Below, piece by piece: positions 1-10,612 of a DNA stretch of 64,000 bases; within the stretch, counting starts at the first letter, position 1; the number at the start of each line of letters is the position of its first letter. The position numbers were made by a program, and so were the translations under genes. The notes under the pieces were generated by a model that saw nothing but the letters and a program-made list of their open reading frames with translations, did no database searches and was not told the DNA's origin. Source of the DNA: Cherax quadricarinatus (lineage: Eukaryota > Arthropoda > Malacostraca > Decapoda > Parastacidae); contig NC_091378.1 in the NCBI RefSeq assembly GCF_038502225.1, positions 1,365,744 through 1,429,743 on the forward strand. The letters run 5' to 3'.

Positions 1-513
1 TACTTTACAACACCAGTGTAACAGTAGCTACCACAGTACTTTACAACACCAGTGTAACAGTAGCTACCACAGTACTTTACAACACCAGTGTAACAGTAGC
101 TACAGTACTTTACAACACCAGTGTAACAGTAGCTACCCCAGTACTTTACAACACCAGTGTAACAGTAGCTACCACAGTACTTTACAACACCAGTGTAACA
201 GTAGCTACCACAGTACTTTACAATACCAGTGTAACAGTAGCTACCCCAGTACTTTACAACACCAGTGTAACAGTAGCTACCACAGTACTTTACAACACCA
301 GTGTAACAGTAGCTACCCCAGTACTTTACAACACCAGTGTAACAGTAGCTACCATAGTACTTTACAACACCAGTGTAACAGTAGCTACCATAGTACTTTA
401 CAACACCAGTGTAACAGTAGCTACCATAGTACTTTACAACACCAGTGTAACAGTAGCTACCATAGTACTTTACAACACCAGTGTAACAGTAGCTACCACA
501 GTACTTTACAATA
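1..513. repeat. minisatellite, 36-bp unit, about 14 copies
   Basis: Head-to-tail copies of a 36-bp unit beginning TACTTTACAACACCAGTGTA and ending in AGCTACCACAG. Copies differ mainly at the CCACAG/CCCCAG/CCATAG position, and one copy near 100 lacks three bases. The array runs off the left edge, so its true size is unknown. No coding function is inferred. Confidence 0.95.
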
Positions 514-518
514 CTGAG

Positions 519-1111
519 ATCCAGTGGTCGTGGCTACCATGTCACAGTACCATACATCATGTGGTCGTGGCTACCATGTCACTGTACCACACATCATGTG
601 GTTGTGACTACCATGTCACAGTACCACACATGTGGTTGTGACTACCATGTCACAGTACCACACATCATGTGGTCGTGGCTACCATGTCACAGTACCACAC
701 ATCATGTGATCGTGGCTACCATGTCACAGTACCACACATCATGTGATCGTGGCTACCATGTCACAGTACCACACATCATGTGATCGTGGCTACCATGTCA
801 CAGTACCACACATGTGATCGTGGCTACCATGTCACAGTACCACACATCATGTGATCGTGGCTACCATGTCACAGTACCACACATCATGTGATCGTGGCTA
901 CCATGTCACAGTACCACACATCATGTGGTCGTGGCTACCATGTCACAGTACCACACATCATGTGGTCGTGGCTACCATGTCACAGTACCACACATCATGT
1001 GGTCGTGGCTACCATGTCACTGTACCACACATGTGGTCGTGGCTATCATGTCACTGTACCACACATGTGGTCGTGGCTACCATGTCACTGTACCACACAC
1101 CATGTATGGTG
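519..1111. repeat. minisatellite, 37-bp unit, about 16 copies
   Basis: Tandem copies of a 37-bp unit containing ACCATGTCACAGTACCACAC and GTGGTCGTGGCT. Shorter 34-bp copies lack ATC before ATGTGG. The array begins directly after the 36-bp array with only a few bases between. Open frames across it come from the lack of stop codons in the unit. Confidence 0.95.
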
Positions 1112-1196
1112 ATTGGTAAACTTTACAAACTCCGGGTTTATGCACCATTCACCTACATTCAATGCTCGAGTTTACCCAAAATAATGTTTAAGACAA
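1112..1196. other. short single-copy-like spacer between two minisatellites
   Basis: About 85 bases of non-repetitive sequence separate the 37-bp and 40-bp arrays. No coding or RNA feature was recognised. Confidence 0.6.
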
Positions 1197-3200
1197 AACG
1201 CAACCCCACAGCCACACACCATGTGGAACATTGTTACCAGAACCCCACAGTCACACACCATGTGGAACATTGTTACCAGAACCCCACAGTCACACACCAT
1301 GTGGAACATTGTTACCAGAACCCCACAGTCACACACCATGTGGAACATTGTTACCAGAACCCCACAGCCACACACCATGTGGAACATTGTTACCAGAACC
1401 CCACAGAACCCCACAGCCACACACCATGTGGAACATTGTTACCAGAACCCCACAGCCACACACACCATGTGGAACATTGTTACCAGAACCCCACAGTCAC
1501 ACACCATGTGGAACATTGTTACCAGAACCCCACAGTCACACACCATGTGGAACATTGTTACCAGAACCCCACAGCCACACACACCATGTGGAACATTGTT
1601 ACCAGAACCCCACAGTCACACACCATGTGGAACATTGTTACCAGAACCCCACAGTCACACACCATGTGGAACATTGTTACCAGAACCCCACAGCCACACA
1701 CCATGTGGAACATTGTTACCAGAACCCCACAGTCACACACCATGTGGAACATTGTTACCAGAACCCCACAGTCACACACCATGTGGAACATTGTTACCAG
1801 AACCCCACAGCCACACACCATGTGGAACATTGTTACCAGAACCCCACAGTCACACACCATGTGGAACATTGTTACCAGAACCCCACAGCCACACACACCA
1901 TGTGGAACATTGTTACCAGAACCCCACAGTCACACACCATGTGGAACATTGTTACCAGAACCCCACAGTCACACACCATGTGGAACATTGTTACCAGAAC
2001 CCCACAGCCACACACACCATGTGGAACATTGTTACCAGAACCCCACAGTCACACACCATGTGGAACATTGTTACCAGAACCCCACAGCCACACACACCAT
2101 GTGGAACATTGTTACCAGAACCCCACAGTCACACACCATGTGGAACATTGTTACCAGAACCCCACAGCCACACACACCATGTGGAACATTGTTACCAGAA
2201 CCCCACAGCCACACACCATGTGGAACATTGTTACCAGAACCCCACAGCCACACACCATGTGGAACATTGTTACCAGAACCCCACAGTCACACACACCATG
2301 TGGAACATTGTTACCAGAACCCCACAGCCACACACACCATGTGGAACATTGTTACCAGAACCCCACAGTCACACACCATGTGGAACATTGTTACCAGAAC
2401 CCCACAGCCACACACACCATGTGGAACATTGTTACCAGAACCCCACAGTCACACACCATGTGGAACATTGTTACCAGAACCCCACAGCCACACACCATGT
2501 GGAACATTGTTACCAGAACCCCACAGCCACACACCATGTGGAACATTGTTACCAGAACCCCACAGCCACACACCATGTGGAACATTGTTACCAGAACCCC
2601 ACAGCCACACACCATGTGGAACATTGTTACCAGAACCCCACAGCCACACACCATGTGGAACATTGTTACCAGAACCCCACAGCCACACACCATGTGGAAC
2701 ATTGTTACCAGAACCCCACAGCCACACACCATGTGGAACATTGTTACCAGAACCCCACAGCCACACACCATGTGGAACATTGTTACCAGAACCCCACAGC
2801 CACACACCATGTGGAACATTGTTACCAGAACCCCACAGCCACACACCATGTGGAACATTGTTACCAGAACCCCACAGCCACACACCATGTGGAACATTGT
2901 TACCAGAACCCCACAGCCACACACACCATGTGGAACATTGTTACCAGAACCCCACAGCCACACACCATGTGGAACATTGTTACCAGAACCCCACAGCCAC
3001 ACACACCATGTGGAACATTGTTACCAGAACCCCACAGCCACACACCATGTGGAACATTGTTACCAGAACCCCACAGCCACACACCATGTGGAACATTGTT
3101 ACCAGAACCCCACAGCCACACACCATGTGGAACATTGTTACCAGAACCCCACAGCCACACACCATGTGGAACATTGTTACCAGAACCCCACAGCCACACA
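1197..3200. repeat. minisatellite, 40-bp unit, about 50 copies
   Basis: Tandem 40-bp units carry CCACACACCATGTGGAACAT followed by TGTTACCAGAACCCCACAG. A 42-bp variant has an extra CA. Variation is concentrated at CAGTCAC versus CAGCCAC, and the right half is almost homogeneous for CAGCCAC, suggesting recent homogenisation there. The unit has no stop in any forward frame and 40 is not a multiple of 3, so all three frames appear as ORFs over 650 codons with a 40-residue period. These are not proteins. Confidence 0.97.
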
Positions 3201-5202
3201 CCTTTTTACGAATTCCCCTGACCAAGCTCTACTTCACCTAGACCATAGCTGAGGTTAATTTTCATTACCACTTATCCACAATTAAACTTCATCTGCCATT
3301 TTTCAGACCAACACATTAATTTGTTCAAATGGTCCTAAGTTCATTGATTATCCTTCTTAGAAGTGAACCCCATCAGCCTATCTTTGATCATCAGGCAAAC
3401 TTAACTCATGTCACTAGTCCCTTCATCCCCAAGGTCATTAATGAATTAGAACAGGACAGGGCTACCTGATCCTTGTGAGGAACATTACTTACAGAACCCC
3501 TAATCCCCATTCAGATTTCACTCCACCAATGGTAACTCTCTGAACTATTGTTAGCCATGAACCTCCCCAATCCATGCTAGAACACACCTATACCATGAGC
3601 TCACTTTTCTTAGTTCACTTTGAGGTAACTCTGTCGAGGCTTTACTAAAATCCATAAACGATATGACTTATTCCTTATCCACGTCAACAGCCAAATGTTC
3701 TATTCAACCAACGTCAGTAAGTTGTTAGGCAGAACCCCGACTCTCGACAATCCATGCTGAGAATTCATTGTTATCCAAGTTAATGCTCCCCACAAGGTCC
3801 ACTTACGATATGTCAGCTAACAATTGATTCTAATAACAGCCCAACCCCTACAGATCCATCAGGCTTTTGGACGGTAATAGTGGACTTAATCTGATTTGAA
3901 TTATAGGAACCCCACTTAGCCATCACCACAACTCTGGTACAACACTTGGTTAACCATGGAACCCCACATTGGATACACACCGTTAATGGCTGGAACATTA
4001 AGCTTCCATCTTAGAACCCCATTCCTTAAGCCACCCTTGAAAACAACTCCATCGGGTCCCGGGGAACTTATTTTGTTTCAGTTTGTCTATCTGAACCCCA
4101 ACCATGTCCCTCGTGACAGCCAATATTAGGTTAACTTAAATTCTTACCAGGAACTAAATAATTGTTAATTACTGGATCGCACACATCCTTATGTGTAAAA
4201 CTGACAAAAAATAGTCATTAAACCAGGAACAACCCCATTTCCAGTTCCACATCCGTCAGCTTGTCCATTCCCAGTTTTCAGAGTCCCCTACTTTTTTCTT
4301 CACCTTCGTCCTATACCATTGAAACACAGGCTTGATCTTCTGGAATTCATTAGCAATACCTGTTTAAGTCCCCACGTTTAGCCTTTCTAACACCTTTTTT
4401 ACACCATTTTGCTGGAACATATTGGTTCACTAAGGTTAACCTCTCCTCAGATGCCTACAAATTCCCACACCTAATAGATGGCTTTAAGCCTATTGTTAAC
4501 CCATTTGGGATCCCCGTTATTATTACACCACACTCTGAATGGAACATTAGCTGGGCACCTGAGTACATTACAAGAAAACCAATCAAAGCAGATCCCTTCA
4601 GGAATTCATTAAAGTACTGAGAATCCCCGTACAGCCAAAATCATTAGCTAGACAACCCCAATCAAGATTAGAACAGTTGTTACCTAAGAACCCATTATAA
4701 TCAGCACAACGAAAATCACCATTTTTGGACATGTATTATCCATTAATTCTTGCATTCCACAATGCCTAAAACAGCATCCATTTGTGGAACACTTGCGCCA
4801 AGCTTCACCAGTGAATCCCCTCAGATTATTAACCAGTGTTTCCTTATTTGGCAACACTAGGTGTAGGAAATACACCCCCTTGTATCAGTTAACCCCCACA
4901 GTTTCCAGAAAACAGTCCTGAACTGGAACCATTAAAGTTCACAGAACTCTAGATTACCTGACACCATTCCAGAACAATTTGTTACAAAGTTAAAGTCCCC
5001 TACTAGCCTACACACCATGTGTCCAACAAGCCCTTGTTTACTCCCAAGTCCCAACTATCGTATCAAGCCTGGAGGTGTATACACACCAAATTGTTTTCTG
5101 AACCCTCCATTGAACTCTTACCAAACAGAACCCCTGTTACAGCCACCATCTATTTTTATCCTGGTTTTATGCAACAATTAATATTTTCTCAGAACCCCTA
5201 AA
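3201..5202 (-). pseudogene. CR1-like LINE ORF2 relic interleaved with 40-bp array words
   Basis: Read on the minus strand, this region keeps landmarks of the ORF2 seen intact at 60746-63691, in the same order and nearly the same spacing. They are GDFN near 4995, LVL..ETL.NNL near 4860, DPKW.NNRL near 4510, RKAKR near 4385, K..KSPGPD near 4070, QHG near 3760, DFSKA near 3650, a VPQGS remnant near 3500, FADD (interrupted) near 3390 and WQM.FN near 3285. The first half of the endonuclease is missing next to ORF1. Between landmarks the frame is lost many times. The inserted words resemble the neighbouring 40-bp unit: GAACCCC occurs at 3494, 3733, 3907, 3959, 4014, 4093, 5128 and 5192, and GGAACATT near 3479, 3989 and 4541. 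It is therefore either a heavily mutated LINE or an assembly consensus of LINE and array. It cannot encode a working protein as written. Confidence 0.75.
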
Positions 5203-5969
5203 TCCCTGGCATACATGTCATTTCGGCCATAGAAGTTGTCCCAGTTGTCAATGAATGGTACTGCATTATCCTTACAGTGTTTATCCAGCCAACAATTAAT
5301 ACCAATTGCTCTGGACAACCATTCATTACCAACACCTCTTCTTGGCAAAATGCCACATATAACAGGGCGCCCCCCCCCCTTCTTCCTAATTATGTCTATA
5401 GCTGTCCTGAACTTTCTAACTAAATCCTCACTTCTACGCTTGCCTACATCATTGCCTCCAGCACTGAGGCAAATAATAGGATTGATCCCATTACCGTTCA
5501 TGATGTTGTCAAGCCGGCTAACAATGTCCTCCATCCCACCCCCAGGAAAGCATATCCTCTGTCTCCTACTCCTGTCCTTCAAGCAGAATGCCCTATCCAT
5601 GTATCTAACCTGGCTATCCCCAACAACAACAATATTCTTACCTTCCTTGTTGTCGTTCGTCGTGACGATCCCAGTAGTCGACTCACATTCGTCGGGTAGC
5701 ACCGAGAATGCGTTGGAGGTTTCCACAGGAGTTTCCACAGCAGTCTCTTTCTTCTTCATCGTTTCTGGCTTTCCATTCGTCTTCTTGATCGTCAACTTCG
5801 TCGTCCCCTGCTGTCCAGCCACTGACCACGATCCCTTCTTGACCTGAGGACTCGAAACAGGAGGACTACTACGAATCCTCTTGTTTTCCTTGGTCAATCG
5901 CCGTATCTCCATCTTCGCTGCCCTCAATTCTTCCTTAAGTTGCTGGTAAAGTTGCTCGATGGAGGGCAT
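5203..5969 (-). pseudogene. CR1-like LINE ORF1 (SGNH/GDSL esterase-like), C-terminus lost
   Basis: A clean minus-strand ORF starts at ATG 5969 and reads MPSIEQLYQQLKEELRAAKM, a Leu/Glu-rich coiled coil. A Ser/Thr/Lys-rich linker follows, then an SGNH-type domain with VVVGDSQVRYMD (block I, nucleophile Ser), GGGMEDI (block II) and SAGGNDVG (block III). It is clearly homologous to the 308-residue ORF1 at 59820-60746, which ends with the catalytic DGVH. Here similarity stops just after MYARD (near 5205), where array-like sequence begins, so the Asp-His pair and C-terminus are missing. CR1-type LINE ORF1 proteins commonly carry such an esterase domain, whose role in retrotransposition is not settled. 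Unlike the adjoining ORF2 relic, this stretch has no frameshift. Confidence 0.8.
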
Positions 5970-6045
5970 CTTGGTTCAGTCCACGGGAGCAAACAAGACA
6001 CTTCTTCACAGAGTTAAGTACAGGTCACCACTGGGTTAAGTACAG
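5970..6045 (-). other. probable 5' UTR of the minus-strand LINE
   Basis: Between the ORF1 start and the first 40-bp-like unit lies a short stretch containing two copies of GTTAAGTACAGGTCACCA. It probably includes the LINE 5' end and its junction with the target. No promoter motif was recognised. Confidence 0.35.
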
Positions 6046-6180
6046 GTCACCATGTGGAACAGTGTTATCACAACCTCATAGCCACACACCACGTGGAACA
6101 GTGATACCACATGAGCAGATGCAACACACCATGTGGAACAGTGTTACCACAAGAGCAGATGCAATACACAATGATAGCAT
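6046..6180. repeat. diverged copies of the 40-bp minisatellite
   Basis: Three units with CATGTGGAACAGTG, CACGTGGAACAGTG and CATGTGGAACAGTG, joined by CACACACCA or TACCACA words, are diverged relatives of the unit at 1197-3200. Array sequence therefore flanks the LINE on both sides, which suggests the LINE inserted into a larger array. Confidence 0.75.
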
Positions 6181-6365
6181 AACAAGGGAGGAACACACAC
6201 ACATTACACGCTAACAACTCGTCTCATTATACCTCAATGACCTGTAGTGAAGAGAGTAATGAACAGGTGTGAGGGAGCAGGTAATGAGGCGAACACACCG
6301 TGTACACTTGAAGACTGAACACCGTGTGGGTGTGACCGTGTACACTTGAACAAGATTGAACGCCG
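6181..6365. other. short imperfect repeats, no gene seen
   Basis: The segment contains two related copies of GTGTACACTTGAA around CACCGTGT words (6295-6370). It otherwise looks unique. No coding or RNA feature was recognised. Confidence 0.4.
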
Positions 6366-6369
6366 TGTA

Positions 6370-7315
6370 TGTGTGTGTGTACTCACCTAATTCACCTAAT
6401 TGTGGTTGCAGGGGTCGAGACTCAGCCCCTGACCCTGCCTCTTCACTGAGTGCTACTAGGTCCTCCCTCTCTCCCCTTGCTCCATGAGCTTTATCATACC
6501 TCATCTTAAAGCTATGTATGGTTCCTGTCTTCACTACCTCACTTGCTAGACTATTCCATTTCCTGACTACTCTATTATTGAAGAAATACTTCCTAATATC
6601 CCTTTGGCTTATCTGGGTATTCAACTTCCAACTGTGACCCCTTGTTCCTGTGTCCTTTCTCTGGAACATCCTGTCTTTGTCCACCTTGTCTATTCCACGC
6701 AGTATTTTGTATGTTGTTATCATGTCTCCCCTAACCCTCCTGTCCTCCAGTGTCGTCAGGCCGATCTCCCTTAACCTTTCTTCGCGGGACATTCCCCTTA
6801 GCTCTGGAACTAACCTTGTCGCAAACCTCTGCACTTTCTCTAATTTCTTGACGTGCTTGATCAAGTGTGGGTTCCAAACAGGTGCTGCATATGCTGCAGC
6901 AGTTATCTGGTTGATGTGTGTTTCCGGAGACATGCTCGGTGTTATACTCACCCCCAAGAGCTTTCTCCTCGAGTGAGGTTTGCAGTCTTCGGCCACCTAG
7001 CCTATACTCCGTCTGCGGTCTTCTTTGCCCTTCCCCGATATTCATGACTTTGGATTTGGCGAGGTTAAAATCGAGAAGCTAGTTGCTGAACCAGGTGTCC
7101 AGTCTGTCCGGGTCTCTTTGAAGTCCTACCTGATCCTCAACTGATTTAATTCTCCTCATTAACTTCACATCATCTGCGAACAGGGACACTTTTGAGTCTA
7201 ACCCTTCCATCATGTCATTCACATATACCGGAAATAGCACTGGTCCTAGGCCCGACCCCTGTGGGACCCCGCTCGTCACAGGTGCCCACTGTGACTGTGC
7301 AGTGACTGACGACCT
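6370..7315 (-). pseudogene. LINE family A, 5'-truncated RT and 3' end
   Basis: Minus-strand translation gives reverse-transcriptase blocks. TSGVPQGSGLGPVLF and FADDVKLM lie at 7279-7090. An in-frame TAG at 7079-7081 (AACTAGCTT) interrupts what should be SN-W-LLDFNLAKSKVMNIG. After a frameshift near 6960 come VSITPSMSPETHINQITAAA and then YAAPVWNPHLIKHVKKLEKV. The usual 30 or so residues between these two blocks seem deleted at repeated AYA. The C-terminal region TLEDRRVRGDM, FFNNRVVRKWNSL and LQPQLGEYTHT follows, and the 3' end runs into a short (TG)n tract at 6370. Endonuclease and ORF1 are absent. This is a dead 5'-truncated copy. Confidence 0.85.
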
Positions 7316-7387
7316 TCATGTCTCACAGACAAATGCAAACAGTGAAGCAAGGAAAGATGTCACTGCTAATCATAGTAATGCTGGTAA

Positions 7388-7470
7388 AATAAGAACATAA
7401 GAAAGAAGGAACACTGCAGCAGGCCTACTGATCCATGCTTAGCAGGTCCATGTCCCCCCCCCCGGATTAG
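7388..7470 (-). repeat. 3' end of CR1-like LINE family B
   Basis: AATAAGAACATAAGAAAGAA followed by GGAACACTGCAGCAGGCCTA is the reverse complement of the 3' terminus of the full LINE at 63800-63878, including its (TTCTTATG)n tail. Only the last 80 or so bases are present. Confidence 0.7.
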
Positions 7471-7534
7471 CCCAATGACCCACCTAGTCAGGTCATTTCC
7501 ACTTAAGGAAGGAGCAAGGCAAGGCACCCACACT

Positions 7535-7645
7535 ATTTTAGATAATAAGACAAGTGCAACTAATGCGACATTTTATTGTGGCAACGTTTCGCTCTCCAGG
7601 AACTTTGTCAAGCCGTAACGAAGAGTAGGCCTATTGGCCTAGTAT
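7535..7645. repeat. dispersed repeat with CGTTTCGCTCTCCAGG words
   Basis: GTGCAACTAATGCGACATTT, GTGGCAACGTTTCGCTCTCC and AGGAACTTTGTCAAGC recur nearly unchanged at 57018-57090, with a partial relative at 30520-30620. It is a dispersed noncoding element of unknown class. Confidence 0.6.
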
Positions 7646-7930
7646 GGGGCTAATAGGCTTGCTTCAGTGTTTCCCCATTATGTTCTTAACATACCTACTG
7701 ACTCGCGTATCTGATGTCTACATAATGTACACACAAACATTTAACGCAAAATCACATTATATTTACACAAGGGCTGGGGACGATACTGAGACCTACAAGT
7801 GTTTATGTAACGACGAGTGAAGATACACACCAGATAACTGCCATCTGTTGCTAATTATGGTATTACCTTCCCCAGGGATCACTCACACTAGGCCTCCCAG
7901 CCTGCAGCCTAATATGACAGGCTTACCAGC
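7646..7930. other. no feature seen
   Basis: No ORF, tandem repeat or recognised element was seen here. Confidence 0.4.
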
Positions 7931-7934
7931 TATT

Positions 7935-8193
7935 AACAAACACTTTGGAAAGTGTGTATACTGAAAGTAAGCAACACTTGGGAAAGCAAGTGTGTATAAT
8001 GAACGTAGACAACACTTGGGAAAGTAAAAGTGTGTACTGAACGTAAACAACTTCGGAAAGTGTGTGTGTACTGACCGTAAACAACTTCGGAAAGTGTGTG
8101 TACTGAACGTGAACAACTTCAGAAAGTGTGTGTATGTATAATGAACGTAAACAACTTGAGAAAGTGTGTATAATGCACGTAAACAACTTGGGA

Positions 8194-8232
<39 letters not shown>

Positions 8233-8265
8233 CTGAACGTAAACAGATGTTTGTACGTGTTCATG
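7935..8265. repeat. degenerate minisatellite of about 36 bp plus (TG)n
   Basis: About eight imperfect copies carry AACTTGGGAAAGTGTGTATA and TGAACGTAAACAAC, with unit length varying from about 30 to 40 bp. A (TG)n run lies inside the last copy (8197-8228). Confidence 0.8.
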
Positions 8266-8357
8266 AGACAAAAAGAACACTCCAGCCAAAGAACAAAACA
8301 TTAAGTGGTTTACATTCCACTCTCATCTGACGAACTGATTAATGAAGATTAAGACAC

Positions 8358-8630
8358 ATTCCGCCCACTCTGTAGGCAACGCTCTCGCCTCATACACTGA
8401 GTATCCGAGGTTCGATCCCCGGCATGGGTGGAAACATTAGGCGTGTTTCCTTACACCTTCTGTCCCCGTTCACCTAGCAGTAAGAAGGTTCCTTGGTGTT
8501 AATGAATTGTTGTGGGTGGCATCCTGGGGGACAACACTCAAGGACCACAATGAAAATAACACATTCCTCAATGACGCTTACATTTTCTTGGGTTATCCTG
8601 GGTGGCTAACCCTCCGGGGTTAAAAACCCC
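8358..8630 (+). repeat. tRNA-derived SINE
   Basis: A tRNA-like head has GTAGGCAACGCTCTCGCC (A-box region) and GAGGTTCGATCCCCGG at 8407 (B box). The body begins GAAACATTAGGCGTGTTTCC and contains GTTCACCTAGCAGTAA, shared with the SINEs at 30034, 32583 and 47415. The 3' part, with TTGGGTTATCCTGGGTGGCT, differs from those copies. It would carry an internal pol III promoter; no function beyond mobility is inferred. Confidence 0.75.
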
Positions 8631-8689
8631 AACAAAATCTTATCTAAGAGTAGATAAAGCTGTAGACAGGTAAAAGGTTTGTAGTTAGG

Positions 8690-9002
8690 ACGCGCGAGGG
8701 GAGTGTGTGTGAGGTTAGTGGGTAGTGGGGAGATGGTGGGAGGGAGGGAGGAGGGGGGATATGATGTAGTAAGGGAGACAGGGAGAGAAACGGATGAAGA
8801 CTGGAAGGGAAGCGTTACAGAGGGAGAGAGGGAGGGTAATGGATGATGAAGGGGGGGGGAGTAGGAAGAGTAGTGGGTGGGGGAAGCAGGGAAGGAGGTG
8901 AGGAATGACTGAGGTAGGGGAAGGAGGGAGTGCAGCGGGAGAGGTGGGAAGGGAGGTAGGGAGGGAGTCGGTGAGGGAGAGAAAGATATGGATGGAGTAG
9001 GT

Positions 9003-9047
<45 letters not shown>

Positions 9048-9050
9048 GAG
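8690..9050. repeat. purine-rich tract (GGGAG)n with (GA)n at 9007-9043
   Basis: About 360 bases are almost pure purine on the plus strand and end in an uninterrupted (GA)n run. The low-complexity Ser/Pro/Leu open frames on the other strand are products of this composition. Confidence 0.85.
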
Positions 9051-9176
9051 TCATACAGAGGGTATGTCAGCCTGGAGTCAGGGGTCACGCTGAGGTGTAA
9101 CTGAACTAGACTGCTCCTCCTAGCATTTTCATTTTCAATGGTTGGTGTTATTGCTAGGTAAGTTGCTTCCGCCTGC

Positions 9177-9297
9177 GCTCCCAGGGTGCACCTCTGCCAC
9201 TCAACCCACCACCACCACGCTCCCAGGGTGCACCTCTGCCACTCAACCCACCACTACCACGCTCCCAGGGTGCACCTCTGCCACTCAACCCACCACT
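9177..9297. repeat. 42-bp minisatellite, left part (3 copies)
   Basis: Three copies of a 42-bp unit starting GCTCCCAGGGTGCACCTCTG and ending in CCACCACCAC. The same array resumes at 9866 after a LINE insertion. Confidence 0.92.
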
Positions 9298-9865
9298 GCT
9301 GTACATTAACATCTCCATACAAAGCAGGTGAAATCGCATATCTAGAGAGTGTACAGAGATCCTTTACTGCACGTATAAGTTCTGTCAAGCACCTTAACTA
9401 CTGGGAACGCTTGGAAGCACTTGACTTGTACTCGTTGGAACGCAGGAGGGAGAGATATATCATAATCTACACTTGGAAAATCTTGGAAGGAATGGTCCCA
9501 AATCTGCACACAGAAATCACTCCCTACGAAAGTAAAAGACTGGGCAGGCGATGCAAAATGCCGCCAATAAAAAGTAGGGGCGCCATTGGTACACTACGAG
9601 AAAACACCATAAGTGTCCGGGGCCCAAAACTGTTCCACAGCCTCCCATCAAGCATTAGGGGAATTGCCAATAAACCCCTGGCTGCCTTCAAGAGAGAGCT
9701 GGACAGATACCTAAAGTCAGTGCCGGATCAGCCGGGCTGTGGCTCGTACGTCGGACTGCGTGCGGCCAGCAGTAACAGCCTAGTTGATCAGGCCCTGATC
9801 CATCGGGAGGCCTGGTCATGGACCGGGCCGCGGGGGCGTTGATCCCCGGAATAACCTCCAGGTAA
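9298..9865 (+). mobile_element. 5'-truncated LINE family G insertion
   Basis: This 568-bp insert is nearly identical to 27579-28146. It encodes the C-terminal reverse-transcriptase tail in frame (SPYKAGEIAYLESVQRSF, LNYWERLEALDLYSLERR, QPGCGSYVGLRAASSNS, EAWSWTGPRGR) and ends with the tail CCTCCAGGTAA. It interrupts the 42-bp array. CCACCAC lies on both sides of the insert, compatible with a short target-site duplication, although CCACCAC is itself part of the array. The open frame and few mismatches imply a recent insertion. The copy is too truncated to mobilise itself. Confidence 0.88.
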
Positions 9866-10042
9866 CCACCACGCTCCCAGGGTGCACCTCTGCCACTCAA
9901 CCCACCACCACCACGCTCCCAGGGTGCACCTCTGCCACTCAACCCACCACCACCACGCTCCCAGGGTGCACCTCTGCCACTCAACCCACCACCACCACGC
10001 TCCCAGGGTGCACCTCTGCCACTCAACCCACCACCACCAACT
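9866..10042. repeat. 42-bp minisatellite, right part (4 copies)
   Basis: Four further copies of the GCTCCCAGGGTGCACCTCTG unit continue the array interrupted at 9298. Confidence 0.92.
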
Positions 10043-10059
10043 TTCTCACCCAACCAATG

Positions 10060-10612
10060 GACATAAGTCACTTTGCCTCACCGTTTTTGGGGGTATCCCA
10101 GGAAATTTACATGTTACTATGTATAATTTGTGTAACAGTATTGATGTATACGTGTACATAAGCTTACTTAGCAAACGAATCCAAGGAAGGAAAGTAACTT
10201 CTTGTATAGTAAACACTGGTCTACGTATTATTGTAAATAATCCTCTCTTTTAATGTTAACAGTTTACCTTATTCCTTGTAATTTCCTCTTATTCTAACTG
10301 AATCTTGCAAAGGTGGGTTACTTAGTTTTAACTCTTAAGGTTAAAATAATAAGATATTACAGGGATTTTTTTTTATTTTTGTTATTACACATCGGCCGTT
10401 TCCCACCGAGGCAAGGTCACCCGAAAAAAAGAAACACTTTCATCATCACTCACTCCATCACTGTCTCACCAGAGGCGCGCCTACACCGCAGTTCGGACCC
10501 CAATGGAAATAAGTCACATTGCCTGATTTTTTTGAGGGGTTATGCTAGGTAATTTACACTATGACAATTGTACTTATGTGTACTTGTACGTAAATAAACT
10601 TACGAAAGATCA
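10060..10612 (+). repeat. cluster of dispersed 3' tails (families E and F)
   Basis: Family E ends are seen at 10060-10135 and 10490-10612. They carry a T-rich GGTTATCCTAGGTAATTTAC-like core, ATAATTGTACTTATGTGTAC and a terminal AATAAACTTAC. Between them, 10388-10500 is family F (CATCGGCCGTTTCCCACCGA, then GGTCACCCGAAAAAAAG and TCATCACTCACTCCATCACT). Both recur several times in the window. AATAAA in family E may act as a polyadenylation signal. Confidence 0.65.

Noticed and set aside
851..3252. Three overlapping 660-800 codon ORFs with 40-residue repeats
   Set aside because: The 40-bp minisatellite lacks stops in all forward frames, so every frame is open. There is no domain, signal or start context.
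5236..5847. 203-codon plus-strand ORF
   Set aside because: It is the antisense shadow of the LINE ORF1 on the minus strand, which carries the recognisable SGNH motifs.
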